A stretch of 64,000 bases of DNA from Amphibalanus amphitrite (lineage: Eukaryota; Arthropoda; Thecostraca; Balanomorpha; Balanidae): the NCBI RefSeq assembly GCF_019059575.1, contig NW_024882937.1:62001-126000 (forward strand), in the 5' to 3' direction. The notes beneath the pieces are model-generated. The model had not been told where the DNA came from and did no database searches. It worked only from the letters and a program-made list of their open reading frames with translations. Below are positions 10,081 to 21,535 of this stretch, one piece after another. Each line of letters begins with the position of its first letter. Within the stretch, counting starts at the first letter, position 1. The position numbers were made by a program, and so were the translations under genes.

Positions 10081-10178
10081 AAAACATAGCCCGGAGAAGG
10101 ACCGCTCCGGTTGTTTTTCAATAGAAAAACACAATTCTAACGAATAGTGTTTGTCAATGAAGAAACAACCTGCGGTTA
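10081..10178. repeat. J: hairpin-rich 3' terminus of a unit (A-type variant)
   Basis: The first J copy contains the stem CCGGAG/CTCCGG, then the 8-bp stem TGTTTTTC-AATA-GAAAAACA, and ends GAAACAACCTGCGGTTA. The A-type variant has GTCAATGAAGAAACAACC before the end; the B-type variant has GTCTTTTCAAACAACC. J is the most constant part of the array, and the base after GGTTA is where units differ most. Confidence 0.9.
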
Positions 10179-10298
10179 CCAGCATCTGCGATGCTGGGCT
10201 CCGCATCGCGGGACCGCAGGTTGTTTGAGCAAGCACCTCTGTAACGCCGCTAAAGGTGTGCCGAATTTGAATGCAATCAGCCCAGCCGTTTCTGAGAT

Positions 10299-10945
10299 CT
10301 GAAAGCCTCACCCTGCACGTGCGCACGTGCAAGCTGGGTCCCAAATGACTTGTGGACGGCACCCTAGTTGCCGGTCTCTAGCGGTGTACCGAATTTAAGC
10401 TCAATCGGCCCAGCCGTTTTCAAGATCTGGAAGCGACCCATACACGTGCGCACGTGCAGTTGCACCCCAACCGAGACACATGAGTATACATACTAACTGA
10501 CTTGTGCACAGCACCCTACTAACCGGTCTCTAAAGGTGTGCCGAATTTGAATGCAATCGGCCCAGCCGTTCCTGAGATCTGGAAGCGTCACCCTGCACGT
10601 GCGCACGTGCAACCTGGGGCCCAGCAGACCTGTGCAAGACACCCTACTACGCGATCTCTAGCGGTGTGCCAAATCTGAGCACAAATGGCCCGGCCGTTCT
10701 CGAGATCTGGAAGCGTCACCCTGCACGTGCGCACGTGCAGTTGCACCCCAATCGTGGCACATGGAAATACATACTAAATGACTGCAACCTACTGATCGGT
10801 ATCAAGCGTTATGCCAAATTTGAACACAATCGGTCCAGCCGTTCTCGAGATCTGGAAGCGTCACCCTGCACGTGCGCACGTGCAGTTGCACCCCTACCAA
10901 GACACATGGAAATGCATCGCCTGGAAAGTGTCTACCTCCATGCCA
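10299..10945. repeat. Subrepeat block of about 127/150-bp units with an 18-bp CACGTG palindrome
   Basis: Five consecutive copies have palindrome centres near 10322, 10450, 10602, 10730 and 10875, so spacing alternates between about 127 and 145-153 bp. The longer form has an extra tail of the TTGCACCCCAACCG...ACATACTAA type. Each copy reads roughly: CGGTCTCTAGCGGTGTGCC, AAATTTGAGC, AATCGGCCCAGCCGTT, GAGATCTGGAAGCG, then TGCACGTGCGCACGTGCA, which is a perfect palindrome. Similar blocks follow H in every B and C unit. Confidence 0.9.
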
Positions 10946-11261
10946 AGTTTTAGCGCAATCGGCCCAGTAATTACCGCGAGCTATTGCGCTTATTACAAAA
11001 CAGGCACCTCTTGGCTTTGCACGTGGAACGTGCGTTAGGGGTCACCCATATGCATCGAGAGTAGCACACTATGTGAAAGAAGGGAAAAAGCTACCCCACA
11101 CCATAAACCGCACGTGTATCAGCCCAGTGGTTGCCGAGATATAAGTCGTACAAAAACGTCCCCACGGCGGCCGGCCGCTATTTAGCAGTAAAATCGTGTC
11201 GCATCCTTCTATGGGAGGTATCCCCGTCACCTGTTCGTATACTGTCTGAGCAAAGGCCATA

Positions 11262-12058
11262 CGTTACGGTCCAAACTCCATAGGTGAGGCGGACATACGA
11301 ATTTACGAGAGTTTAGCGACGAAATGATTCACTTAATTGTTAAGTAATGGGTACCATTAGGTAGACCATAAATTTTATCTAGCATCTCACCGTAGATGCA
11401 GTAAAAAGTGCTTTACTTTTCAATGTATATAAAGACTTGCTCAGCTCAATCAGTTCACTCTGTATTGGCTCAAGCCGTATCATGCGAACGCAATACAAAC
11501 TAGAGCACCGACAGCGCAGCGCTCCCCAACTCACTGCTCGCCCAGTCCACCCGGGCCGCCGCCACGACGGCCCCCCGCAAGTAGGCATCCCGCACTGCAC
11601 CGACAGCCGCGGGCGACCAGCTGACCGGCCAGCTGACCGGCCAGCAGCCGGCGGGCGGCAAGCCGCGGATGGCCGACCCGCCGGCGCGGCGAGGGAGGGG
11701 AGGGACGCAGCTGAAAGACCCGACTACATATATATCAAAGAAACATTATATGTAATCATCGATGACGCGACATAAATCTGCTTTATTGGGGTTAGCGGTG
11801 TAGTCTGTGATGCCATCACAATGAAAATAGCCTAGTTTTGTAGAGCATCAAATTCTGATTCCATAACGACTCTCGCTAGTCCATTTTCAATTGTAAATAA
11901 GCCTTTTATTGCGATGCAAAGTCCCGAAATGGTGCCGACGGCGGCCGGTCCCCCGATGGTACCATACCATAGATGGTAAACAGGTTAGTTCACATTCCCG
12001 CCGCTATGCGGGCGGCGGCGGCGCCACCTGTCCTCGTGTCCGCCTGACACCGTAACGA
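11262..12058. mobile_element. TIR-bounded module specific to B units (fossil DNA transposon/MITE-like)
   Basis: The module starts CGTTACGGT and ends ACCGTAACG(A), a 9-bp terminal inverted repeat. A second inverted match, GAGGCGGACA on the left and TGTCCGCCTGA on the right, lies just inside. C12 and C14 lack the module and read CCATATATAGG at its place, while B units read CCATA[module]TATAGG. It contains a TATA-like site, a GC-rich block with CAGCTGACCGGC repeats, a variable poly-C and a CCCGC/GCGGG stem. Other copies: 14141-15185, 17210-18016, 19897-20695, 31102-31911, 33790-34588, 36182-37765, 39573-40369, 42677-43486, 45097-45901, 62562-63370. I found no transposase. Confidence 0.75.
11426..11454 (+). 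promoter_or_regulatory. TATA box plus arthropod-type initiator-like site inside the B module
   Basis: TATATAAAG lies at 11426-11434 and TCAGT at 11450-11454, so the first T is about 26 bp before the initiator A, slightly shorter than the usual spacing. The same pair occurs in B2 (TATATAAAG from 14300), B4 (20060), B6 (33953), B7 (36334) and B8 (39737). In B3 (17373), B5 (31265), B10 (42839), B11 (45260) and B15 (62725) it reads TATGTAAAG; B3 and B15 also have TCACT in place of TCAGT. No downstream promoter element fits. A core promoter is plausible but unproven. Confidence 0.4.
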
Positions 12059-12897
12059 TATAGGTCTGAGCTCAAATCTCGGTAATGTCGTGCTTTTTTG
12101 CTATATTTCTCAAAAACGGCACCACGTGCAATAAAGTTGTATATATCATTGGAAAGAGCATCAAAAGTTGTATAAAATATCAACTTTTGACTTAAACATA
12201 TCTTTAACGTAAAAAGTTATAAAGCAGCAAAGACGCTCCCATTGACTTTGCATGTTAAAAAATTTCTTCTTTAAACGAGCTCAAAAAGAACAAACGAATT
12301 CTGACAGCTTAACGAAGCATAACAACATATTCTATGGTCTTTTCTCAACAAGTCCTGAAAGTTTAAACAAAATCGTATCATATAATTTTGTACAATGAGC
12401 GAATGAAAATGCCTCTGCAAAAACGCCCATTGACTTAACATGGGGAGCGAAAAAAGTTCAACTTCAAAGTCGTACTACAAAAAGTATCGACTTCTTACGG
12501 GTATACGACGCACAGGGGCGTGTACCTGAACGTGTCGGCCATAAAATGGTGTGCAGCAAACCATACCTTGACCTGCGATTTTTCCCGCTATTCGCGATCG
12601 CGCAAAAAGTGTCCAAAACCCCGTTGACTTAACATGGGGAAAATGGAATCGCACGTGCCACGTGCCACGAGGTTTTAAGCGAGTAGCGACCGGTGCCATC
12701 AGGTAGATCGCCCCCGAGAGCCCATACGCTGAACTTTTTACGAAAATCGCAATGCACGTTTAGGCCCCACCCAAAATGTCTCGATTCGCTGCCAGACTTG
12801 CAAAACATAGCCCGGAGAACGACCGCTCCGGTTGTTTTTCAATAGAAAAACACAATTCTAACGAATAGTGTTTGTCTTTTCAAACAACCTGCGGTTA

Positions 12898-12950
12898 TAG
12901 CCCGGAGAAGGACCGCTCCGGTTGTTTTTCAATAGAAAAACACAATTCTA
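12898..12950. repeat. Extra truncated J copy (tandem J duplication)
   Basis: Directly after the complete J of B1, the J sequence restarts at TAGCCCGGAG and stops at CACAATTCTA, where H of the next unit begins (ACCAGCATCTG). It is a partial second 3' terminus with no body. Confidence 0.9.
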
Positions 12951-15900
12951 ACCAGCATCTGCGATGCTGGGCTCCGCATCGCGGGACCGCAGGTTGTTTG
13001 AGCAAGCACCTTTGTAAACGCAGCAAAAACGCCCGCCGCCAAACGAGAGGATGAGCCTTGCACGTGTAGACCGGAGTCGGTGTGCTACAAACTGACGTGC
13101 ACGGCACCCTACTCGCTGATCTATAGCGGTGTGCCAAATTTGAGTGTAATCGGCTCGGCCATTTTCGAGATCTGGAAGCGTCACCCTGCACGTGCGCACG
13201 TGCAAGCTGTGTCCAATTGCATTGTGCATGGGACCCTATTCGCCGGTCTCTAGCGGTGTACCAAATTCGAGCTCAATCGGCCCAGCCGTTTTCAAGATCT
13301 TGAAACGACCCCTCCACGTGCGCACGTGCAGTTGCATCTCAACCGTGACACATGGAAACACATACTAACTGACTTGTGCACGGCACCCTACTGATCGATC
13401 TCTAGATGTTTGCCGAATTTGAGTGCAATCGGTCCAGCCGTTCTTGAGATCTGGAAGCGTCACCCTGCACGTGCGCACGTGCAAGATGGGTCCAAACTGA
13501 CTTGCGCACGGCAGTCGGCACCCTACTAATCGGTCTCTAGCGGTGTACCAAATTTGAACTCAATCGGCCCGGCCGTTCTCGAGATCTGGAAGCGTCACCC
13601 TGCACGTGCGCACGTGCAGTTGCACCCCAATCGTGGCACATGGAAATACATACTAAATGACTGCAACCTACTGATCGGTATCAAGCGTTATGCCAAATTT
13701 GAACACAATCGGTCCAGCCGTTCTCGAGATCTGGAAGCGTCACCCTGCACGTGCGCACGTGCAGTTGCACCCCTACCAAGACACATGGAAATGCATCGCC
13801 TGGAAAGTGTCTACCTCCATGCCAAGTTTTAGCGCAATCGGCCCAGTAATTACCGCGAGCTATTGCGCTTATTACAAAACAGGCACCTCTTGGCTTTGCA
13901 CGTGGAACGTGCGTTAGGGGTCACCCATATGCATCGAGAGTAGCACACTATGTGAAAGAAGGGAAAAAGCTACCCCACACAAAAAACCGCACGTGTATCA
14001 GCCCAGTGGTTGCCGAGATATAAGTCGTACAAAAACGTCCCCACGGCGGCCGGCCGCTATTTAGCAGTAAAATCGTGTCGCATCCTTCTATGGGAGGTAT
14101 CCCCGTCACCTGTTCGTATACTGTCTGAGCAAAGGCCATACGTTACGGTCCAAACTCCATAGTGAGGCGGACATACGAATTTACGAGAGTTTAGCGACGA
14201 AATGATTCACTTAATTGTTAAGTAATGGGTACCATTAGACCATAAATTTTATCTAGCATCTCACCGTAGATGCAGTAAAAAGTGCTTTACTTTTCAATGT
14301 ATATAAAGACTTGCTCAGCTCAATCAGTTCACTCTGTATTGGCTCAAGCCGTATCATGCGAACGCAATACAAACTAGAGCACCGACAGCGCAGCGCTCCC
14401 CAACTCACTGCTCGCCCAGTCCACCCGGGCCGCCGCCACGACGGCCCCCCGCAAGTAGGCATCCCGCACTGCACCGACAGCCGCGGGCGACCAGCTGACC
14501 GGCCAGCTGACCGGCCAGCAGCCGGCGGGCGGCAAGCCGCGGATGGCCGACCCGCCGGCGCGGCGAGGGAGGGGAGGGACGCAGCTGAAAGACCCGACTA
14601 CATATATATCAAAGAAACATTATATGTAATCATCGATGACGCGACATAAATCTGCTTTATTGGGTTTAGCGGTGTAGTCTGTGATGCCATCACAATGAAA
14701 ATAGCCTAGTTTTGTAGAGCATCAAATTCTGATTCCATAACGACTCTCGCTAGTCCATTTTCAATTGTAAATAAGCCTTTTATTGCGATGCAAAGTCCCG
14801 AAATGGTGCCGACGGCGGCCGGTCCCCCGATGGTACCATACCATAGATCAGAGGGCTGTTCACGGGCCCTGTGTGCGGTCGGACCGCACATAGCCTCCAA
14901 GCTCCGCCCACTGCGTCCCTACGTCAGCCTTCCGTCACCGCACACAGCGATCGCTGTGGCCGGTCGGGACTGGCCACAGCGGACCGTCCACCGCACGCAG
15001 CCGTGACGTCAGAACCGCCTACCCATCCCCTACCCCCACGCCTGCTGGACGCACCGCACACAGCGCACGCAGCAGTGTGCGGTGCCCGTGAACACCCCTC
15101 TGGTAAACAGGTTAGTTCACATTCCCGCCGCTATGCGGGCGGCGGCGGCGCCACCTGTCCTCGTGTCCGCCTGACACCGTAACGATATAGGTCTGAGCTC
15201 AAATCTCGGTAATGTCGTGCTTTTTTACTATATTTCTCAAAAACGGCACCACGTGCAATAAAGTTGTATATATCATTGGAAAGAGCATCAAAAGTTGTAT
15301 AACCTATCAACTTTTCACTTAAATATATCTCAACTGTAAAAAGTTATTAAGCAGCAAAGACGCTCCCATTCACTTTCCATGTTAAAATTTTTCATTTTTA
15401 AACGAGCCTAAAAAGAACAAACGAATTTGCACAGCTTAAAGAAGCATAACAACATGTTCTATGGTCTTTTCTCAACAAGTCCTGAAAGTTTAAACAAAAT
15501 CGTATCATATAATTTTGTACAATGAGCGAATGAAAAAGTCTCTGCAAAAACGCCCATTGACTTAACATGGGGAGCGAAAAAAGTTCAACTTTGACCTCGT
15601 GCAAAGACACGTTACGAAGTTCTGAGGGGTATACGGCGCACACTAGCGTGTACCCAAACGTGTTTGCCATAAAATGCTGGGATGAAAACCACCCCTTCCT
15701 TGGCTCGTTTTCCCGCTATTCGCGATTGCGCAAAAAGTGTCCCAAACCCCCATTGACTTACTATGGGAAAAATGGAATCGCACGTGCCACGTGCCACGAG
15801 GTTTTAAGCGAGTAGCGACCGGTGCCATCAGGTAGATCGCCTCCGGGAGCCCATACACTGAACTTTTTACGAAAATCGCAATGCACGTTTAGGCCCCGGT

Positions 15901-16026
15901 CAAGTTGCCCCAATTCGCGGCCAGACTTGCAAAACATAGCCCGGAGAAGGACCGCTCCGGTTGTTTTTCAATAGAAAAACACAATTCTAACGAATAGTGT
16001 TTGTCTTTTCAAACAACCTGCGGTTA
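12951..16026. repeat. Unit B2 (3076 bp, carrying a 254-bp insertion)
   Basis: H is followed by more subrepeats than in B1 (from about 13090 to 13820), including a local GGCAGTCGGCACC duplication near 13515. It then has the B module with six C, and J at 15931-16026. Its 3' part from about 15.1 kb matches B11 at an offset of 30716. Confidence 0.9.
14849..15102. mobile_element. 254-bp palindrome-rich TIR element inserted in B2 only
   Basis: Ends CAGAGGGCTGTTCACGGGC and GCCCGTGAACACCCCTCTG form a 19-bp terminal inverted repeat with one mismatch. Inside are the near-perfect palindrome TGTGCGGTCGGACCGCACA and the hairpin CTGTGGCC...GGCCACAG. All other B units read ATAGAT(GG)TAAACAGG without it. 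I see no clear target-site duplication, so the superfamily is open; the CAGAGG end is hAT-like but the expected 8-bp duplication is missing. Confidence 0.85.
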
Positions 16027-18858
16027 CCAGCATCTGCGATGCTGGGCTCCGCATCGCGGGACCGCAGGTTGTTTGAGCAAGCACCTTTGTAAACGCAGCA
16101 AAAACGCCCGCCGCCAAACGAGAGGATGAGCCTTGCACGTGCAGACCGGAGTCGGTGTGTTACAAACTGACGTGCACGGCACCCTACTCGCTGATCTATA
16201 GCGGTGTGCCAAATTTGAGTGTAATCGGCTCGGCCATTTTCGAGATCTGGAAGCGTCACCCTGCACGTGCGCACGTGCAAGCTGTGTCCAATTGCATTGT
16301 GCATGGGACCCTATTCGCCGGTCCCTAGCGGTGTACCAAATTCGAGCTCAATCGGCCCAGCCGTTTTCAAGATCTTGAAACGACCCCTCCACGTGCGCAC
16401 GTGCAGTTGCATCTCAACCGTGACACATGGAAATACATACTAACTGACTTGTGCACGGCACCCTACTGATCGATCTCTAGATGTTTGCCGAATTTGAGTG
16501 CAATCGGTCCAGCCGTTCTTGAGATCTGGAAGCGTCACCCTGCACGTGCGCACGTGCAAGATGGGTCCAAACTGACTTGCGCACGGCACCCTACTAATCG
16601 GTCTCTAGCGGTGTACCAAATTTGAACTCAATCGGCCCGGCCGTTCTCGAGATCTGGAAGCGTCACCCTGCACGTGCGCACGTGCAGTTGCACCCCAATC
16701 GTGGCACATGGAAATACATACTAAATGACTGCAACCTACTGATCGGTATCAAGCGTTATGCCAAATTTGAACACAATCGGTCCAGCCGTTCTCGAGATCT
16801 GGAAGCGTCACCCTGCACGTGCGCACGTGCAGTTGCACCCCTACCAAGACACATGGAAATGCATCGCCTGGAAAGTGTCTACCTCCATGCCAAGTTTTAG
16901 CGCAATCGGCCCAGTAATTACCGCGAGCTATTGCGCTTATTACAAAACAGGCACCTCTTGGCTTTGCACGTGGAACGTGCGTTAGGGGTCACCCATATGC
17001 ATCGAGAGTAGCACACTATGTGAAAGAAGGGAAAAAGCTACCCCACACAAAAAAACCGCACGTGTATCAGCCCAGTGGTTGCCGAGATATAAGTCGTACA
17101 AAAACGTCCCCACGGCGGCCGGCCGCTATTTAGCAGTAAAATCGTGTCGCATCCTTCTATTAGAGGTATCCCCGTCACCTGTTCGTATACTGTCTGAGCA
17201 AAGGCCATACGTTACGGTCCAAACTCCATAGTGAGGCGGACATACGAATTTACGAGAGTTTAGCGACGAAATGATTCACTTAATTGTTAAGTAATGGGTA
17301 CCATTAGGTAGACCATAAATTTTATCTAGCATCTCACCGTAGATGCAGTAAAAAGTGCTTTACTTTTCAATGTATGTAAAGACTTGCTCAGCTCAATCAC
17401 TTCACTCTGTATTGGCTCAAGCCGTATCATGCGAACGCAATACAAACTAGAGCACCGACAGCGCAGCGCTCCCCAACTCACTGCTCGCCCAGTCCACCCG
17501 GGCCGCCGCCACGACGGCCCCCCCCCCCCCCCGCAAGTAGGCATCCCGCACTGCACCGACAGCCGCGGGCGACCAGCTGACCGGCCAGCTGACCGGCCAG
17601 CAGCCGGCGGGCGGCAAGCCACGGATGGCCGACCCGCCGGCGCGGCGAGGGAGGGGAGGGACGCAGCTGAAAGACCCGACTACATATATATCAAAGAATG
17701 ATACATTATATGTAATCATCGATGACGCGACATAAATCTGCTTTATTGGGTTTAGCGGTGTAGTCTGTGATGCCATCACAATGAAAATAGCCTAGTTTTG
17801 TAGAGCATCAAATTCTGATTCCATAACGACTCTCGCTAGTCCATTTTCAATTGTAAATAAGCCTTTTATTGCGATGCAAAGTCCCGAAATGGTGCCGACG
17901 GCGGCCGGTCCCCCGATGGTACCATACCATAGATGTAAACAGGTTAGTTCACATTCCCGCCGCTATGCGGGCGGCGGCGGCGCCACCTGTCCTCGTGTCC
18001 GCCTGACACCGTAACGATATAGGTCTGAGCTCAAATCTCGGTAATGTCGTGCTTTTTTACTATATTTCTCAAAAACGGCACCACGTGCAATAAAGTTGTA
18101 TATATCATTGGAAAGAGCATCAAAAGTTGTATAACCTATCAACTTTTCACATAAATATATCTCAACTGTAAAAAGTTATTAAGCAGCAAAGACGCTCCCA
18201 TTCACTTTCCATGTTAAAATTTTTCATTTTTGAACGAGCCTAAAAAGAACAAACGAATTTGCACAGCTTAAAGAAGCATAATCACATGTTCTATGGTCTT
18301 TTCTCAACAAGTCCTGAAAGTTTAAACAAAATCGTATCATATAATTTTGTACAATGAGCGAATGAAAAAGTCTCTGCAAAAACGCCCATTGACTTAACAT
18401 GGGGAGCGAAAAAAGTTCAAATTTGACCTCGTGCAAAGACACGTTACGAAGTTCTGAGGGGTATACGGCGCACACTAGCGTGTACCCAAACGTGTTTGCC
18501 ATAAAATGCTGGGAAGAAAACCACCTCTTCCTTGGCTCGTTTTCCCGCTATTCGCGATTGCGCAAAAAGTGTCCCAAACCCCCATTGACTTACTATGGGG
18601 AAAATGGAATCGCACGTGCCACGTGCCACGAGGTTTTAAGCGAGTAGCGACCGGTGCCAACAGGTAGATCGCCTGCGGGAGCCCATACACTGAAATTTTT
18701 AAGAAAATCGAGCCACAAGTTTAGGCCTGACCCAAGTTGCCCCAATTCGCGGCCAGACATGCAAAACATAGCCCGGAGAAGGACCGCTCCGGTTGTTTTT
18801 CAATAGAAAAACACAATTCTAACGAATAGTGTTTGTCTTTTCAAACAACCTGCGGTTA
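16027..18858. repeat. Unit B3 (2832 bp; long-C lineage)
   Basis: B type with a 15-C run at about 17518-17532, TATGTAAAG, CTATTAGAGG and AAGAATGATACATT, the markers of the long-C lineage. J is at 18763-18858. The unit reappears as B15 at the right end of the window (offset 45352-45353), including the H junction. Confidence 0.9.
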
Positions 18859-21535
18859 CCGGCATCTGCGATGCCGGGCTCCGCATCGCGGGACCGCAGG
18901 TTGTTTGAGCAAGCACCTTTGTAAACGCAGCAAAAACGCCCGCCACCAAACGAGAGGATGAGCCTTGCACGTGCAGACCGCAGTCGGTGTGCTACGGACT
19001 GACGTGCACGGCACCCTATTCGTCGGTCTATAGCGGTGTGCCAAATTTGAGTGCAATCGACCCGGCCGTTTTCGAGATCTGGAAGCGACACCCTGCACGT
19101 GCGCACGTGCAGCCTAGGCCCCAATTGACTTGTGCACGGCACTCTATTCGCCGGTTTCTAGCGGTGTACCAAATTGGAGCTCAATCAGCCCCGTCAATTT
19201 CAAGATCTGGAAGCGACCCCTACACGTGCGCTGGTGCAACTGCACCCCAACCGTGGCACATGAAAATACATACTAACTGACTTGTGCACGGCACCCTACT
19301 AACCAGTCTCTAGCGGTATGCCAAATTTCAGCAGAGTCGGCCCAGCCGTTCTTGAGATCTGGAAGCGTCAGCCTGCACGTGCGCACGTGCATAGCGGGTC
19401 CCATCTGACTTGTGCACGGCACCCTACTTACCAGCCTCTAGCGGTGTGCCAAGTTTGATCACAATCGGCCCAGCCGTTCCCGACATCTGGAAGCGTCACC
19501 CTGCCCGTGCGCACGTGCAGTTGCACCCCTACCAAGACACGTGGAAATGCATCGCCTGGAATGTGTCTACCTCCATGCCAAGTTTTAGCGCAATCGGCCC
19601 AGTAATTACCGCGAGCTATTGCACTTATTACAAAACAGGCACCTCTTGGCTTTGCACGTGGAACGTGCGTTAGGGGTCACCCATATGCATCGAGAGTAGC
19701 ACACTATGTGAAAGAAGGAAAAAAGCTACCCAACACAAAAAACCGCACGTGTATCAGCCCAGTGGTTGCCGAGATATAAGTCGTACAAAAACGTCCCCAC
19801 GGCGGCCGGCCGCTATTTAGCAGTAAAATCGTGTCGCATCCTTCTATGGGAGGTATCCCCGTCACCTGTTCGTATACTGTCTGAGCAAAGACCATACGTT
19901 ACGGTCCAAACTCCATAGTGAGGCGGACATACGAATTTACGAGAGTTTAGCGACGAAATGATTCACTTAATTGTTAAGTAATGGATACCATTAGGTAGAC
20001 CATAAATTTTATCTAGCATCTCACCGTAGATGCAGTAAAAAGTGCTTTACTTTTCAATGTATATAAAGACTTGCTCAGCTCAATCAGTTCACTCTGTATT
20101 GGCTCAAGCCGTATCATGCGAACGCAATGCAAACTAGAGCACCGACAGCGCAGCGCTCCCCAACTCACTGCTCGCCCAGTCCACCCGGGCCGCCGCCACG
20201 ACGGCCCCCCGCAAGTAGGCATCCCGCACTGCACCGACAGCCGCGGGCGACCAGCTGACCGGCCAGCTGACCGGCCAGCAGCCGGCGGGCGGCAAGCCGC
20301 GGATGGCCGACCCGCCGGCGCGGCGAGGGAGGGGAGGAACGCAGCTGAAAGACCCGACTACATATATATCAAAGAAACATTATATGTAATCATCGATGAC
20401 GCGACATAAATCTGCTTTATTGGGGTTAGCGGTGTAGTCTGTGATGCCATCACAATGAAAATAGGCGCCTAGTTTTGTAGAGCATCAAATTCTGATTCCA
20501 TAACGACTCTCGCTAGTCCATTTTCAATTGTAAATAAGCCTTTTATTGCGATGCAAAGTCCCGAAATGGTGCCGACGGCGGCCGGTCCCCCGATGGTACC
20601 ATACCATAGATGGTAAACAGGTTAGTTCACATTCCCGCCGCTATGCGGGCGGCGGCGGCGCCACCTGTCCTCGTGTCCGCCTGACACCGTAACGATATAG
20701 GTCTGAGCTCAAATCTCGGTAATGTCGTGCTTTTTTACTATATTTCTCAAAAACGGCACCACGTGCAATAAAGTTGTATATATCATTGGAAAGAGCATCA
20801 AAAGTTGTATAAAATATCAACTTTTCACTTGAATATGTCTTCAAGGTACAAAGTTATTAAGCACCAAAGACGCTCCCATTGACTTTCCATGTTAAAATTT
20901 TTCATTTTTAAAGAAGCCTAAAGACAACAAACGAATTTGCACAGCTTAAAGAAGCATAACAACATGTTCTATGGTCTTTTCTCAACAAGTCCTGAAAGTT
21001 TAAACAAAATCGTATCATATAATTTTGTACAATGAGCGAATGAAAAAGTCTCTGCAAAAACGCCCATTGACTTAACATGGGGAGCGAAAAAAGTTCAACT
21101 TTGACCTCGTGCAAAGACACGTTACGAAGTTCTGAGGGGTATACGGAGCACACTAGCGTGTACCTGAACGTGTTTGCCATAAAATGCTGGGAAGAAAACC
21201 ACCTCTTCCTTGGCTCGTTTTCCCGCCATTGGCGATCGCGCAAAAAGTGTCCAAAACCCCATTGACTTAACATGGGGAAAATGGAATCGCACGTGCCACG
21301 TGCCACGAGGTTTTAAGCGAGTAGCGACCGGTGCCAACAGGTAGATCGCCTGCGGGAGCCCATACACTGAAATTTTTAAGAAAATCGAGCCACAAGTTTA
21401 GGCCTGACCCAAGTTGCCCCAATTCGCGGCCAGACATGCAAAACATAGCCCGGAGAAGGACCGCTCCGGTTGTTTTTCAATAGAAAAACACAATTCTAAC
21501 GAATAGTGTTTGTCTTTTCAAACAACCTGCGGTTA
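18859..21535. repeat. Unit B4 (2677 bp; short-C lineage)
   Basis: H with CCGGCATC/GATGCCGG, a compensatory stem variant of the usual CCAGCATC/GATGCTGG. Subrepeats here are more divergent (for example GCGCTGGTGCA replacing the palindrome near 19230). J is at 21440-21535. B6 is a near-identical copy of the same length at an offset of 13893. Confidence 0.9.

Larger units (their letters stand above)
7200..10178. repeat. Unit A0: first and longest A-type unit (2979 bp)
   Basis: A0 has H, a single remnant subrepeat (to about 7400), an A-specific body (about 7400-9580), the common 3' domain and J at 10081-10178. It contains a T-depleted segment absent from the later A copies and is the only unit bordering unique DNA. 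Clusters of CACGTG palindromes are obvious near 8515, 8665, 9040, 9215 and 9935. Both A and A' look like internal-deletion derivatives of an A0-like unit. Confidence 0.9.
10179..12897. repeat. Unit B1 (2719 bp)
   Basis: Full B-type order: H, subrepeats, linker with CACGTGGAACGTG, TIR-bounded module (11262-12058), common 3' domain, B-type J (12802-12897). It belongs to the short-C lineage (six C after GACGG, intact TATATAAAG). It is nearly identical to B8 at an offset of 28311 from about 10310 onward, although B8 starts further inside the unit. Confidence 0.9.

Noticed and set aside
10666-11038. Frames of about 75-95 codons over the subrepeats, containing IGPAVLEIWKRHPARAHV-type peptides
   Set aside because: The peptide periodicity mirrors the 127-153-bp DNA period. 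Indels between subrepeats put successive copies in different frames, and no start or domain is present.
11437-11775. 112-codon frame recurring in B units (Arg/Pro/Asp-rich)
   Set aside because: It crosses a poly-C tract that varies from 6 to 17 bases between units and shifts frame; it begins without ATG. Recurrence reflects DNA identity, not coding.
14706-14870. Minus-strand peptide in the B module ending GLARVVMESEFDALQN, faintly like an RNase H-type strand with ESD
   Set aside because: Only one short stretch, with ESE in place of ESD, no other catalytic residues, and the frame ends at once. Too weak to call a reverse-transcriptase remnant.
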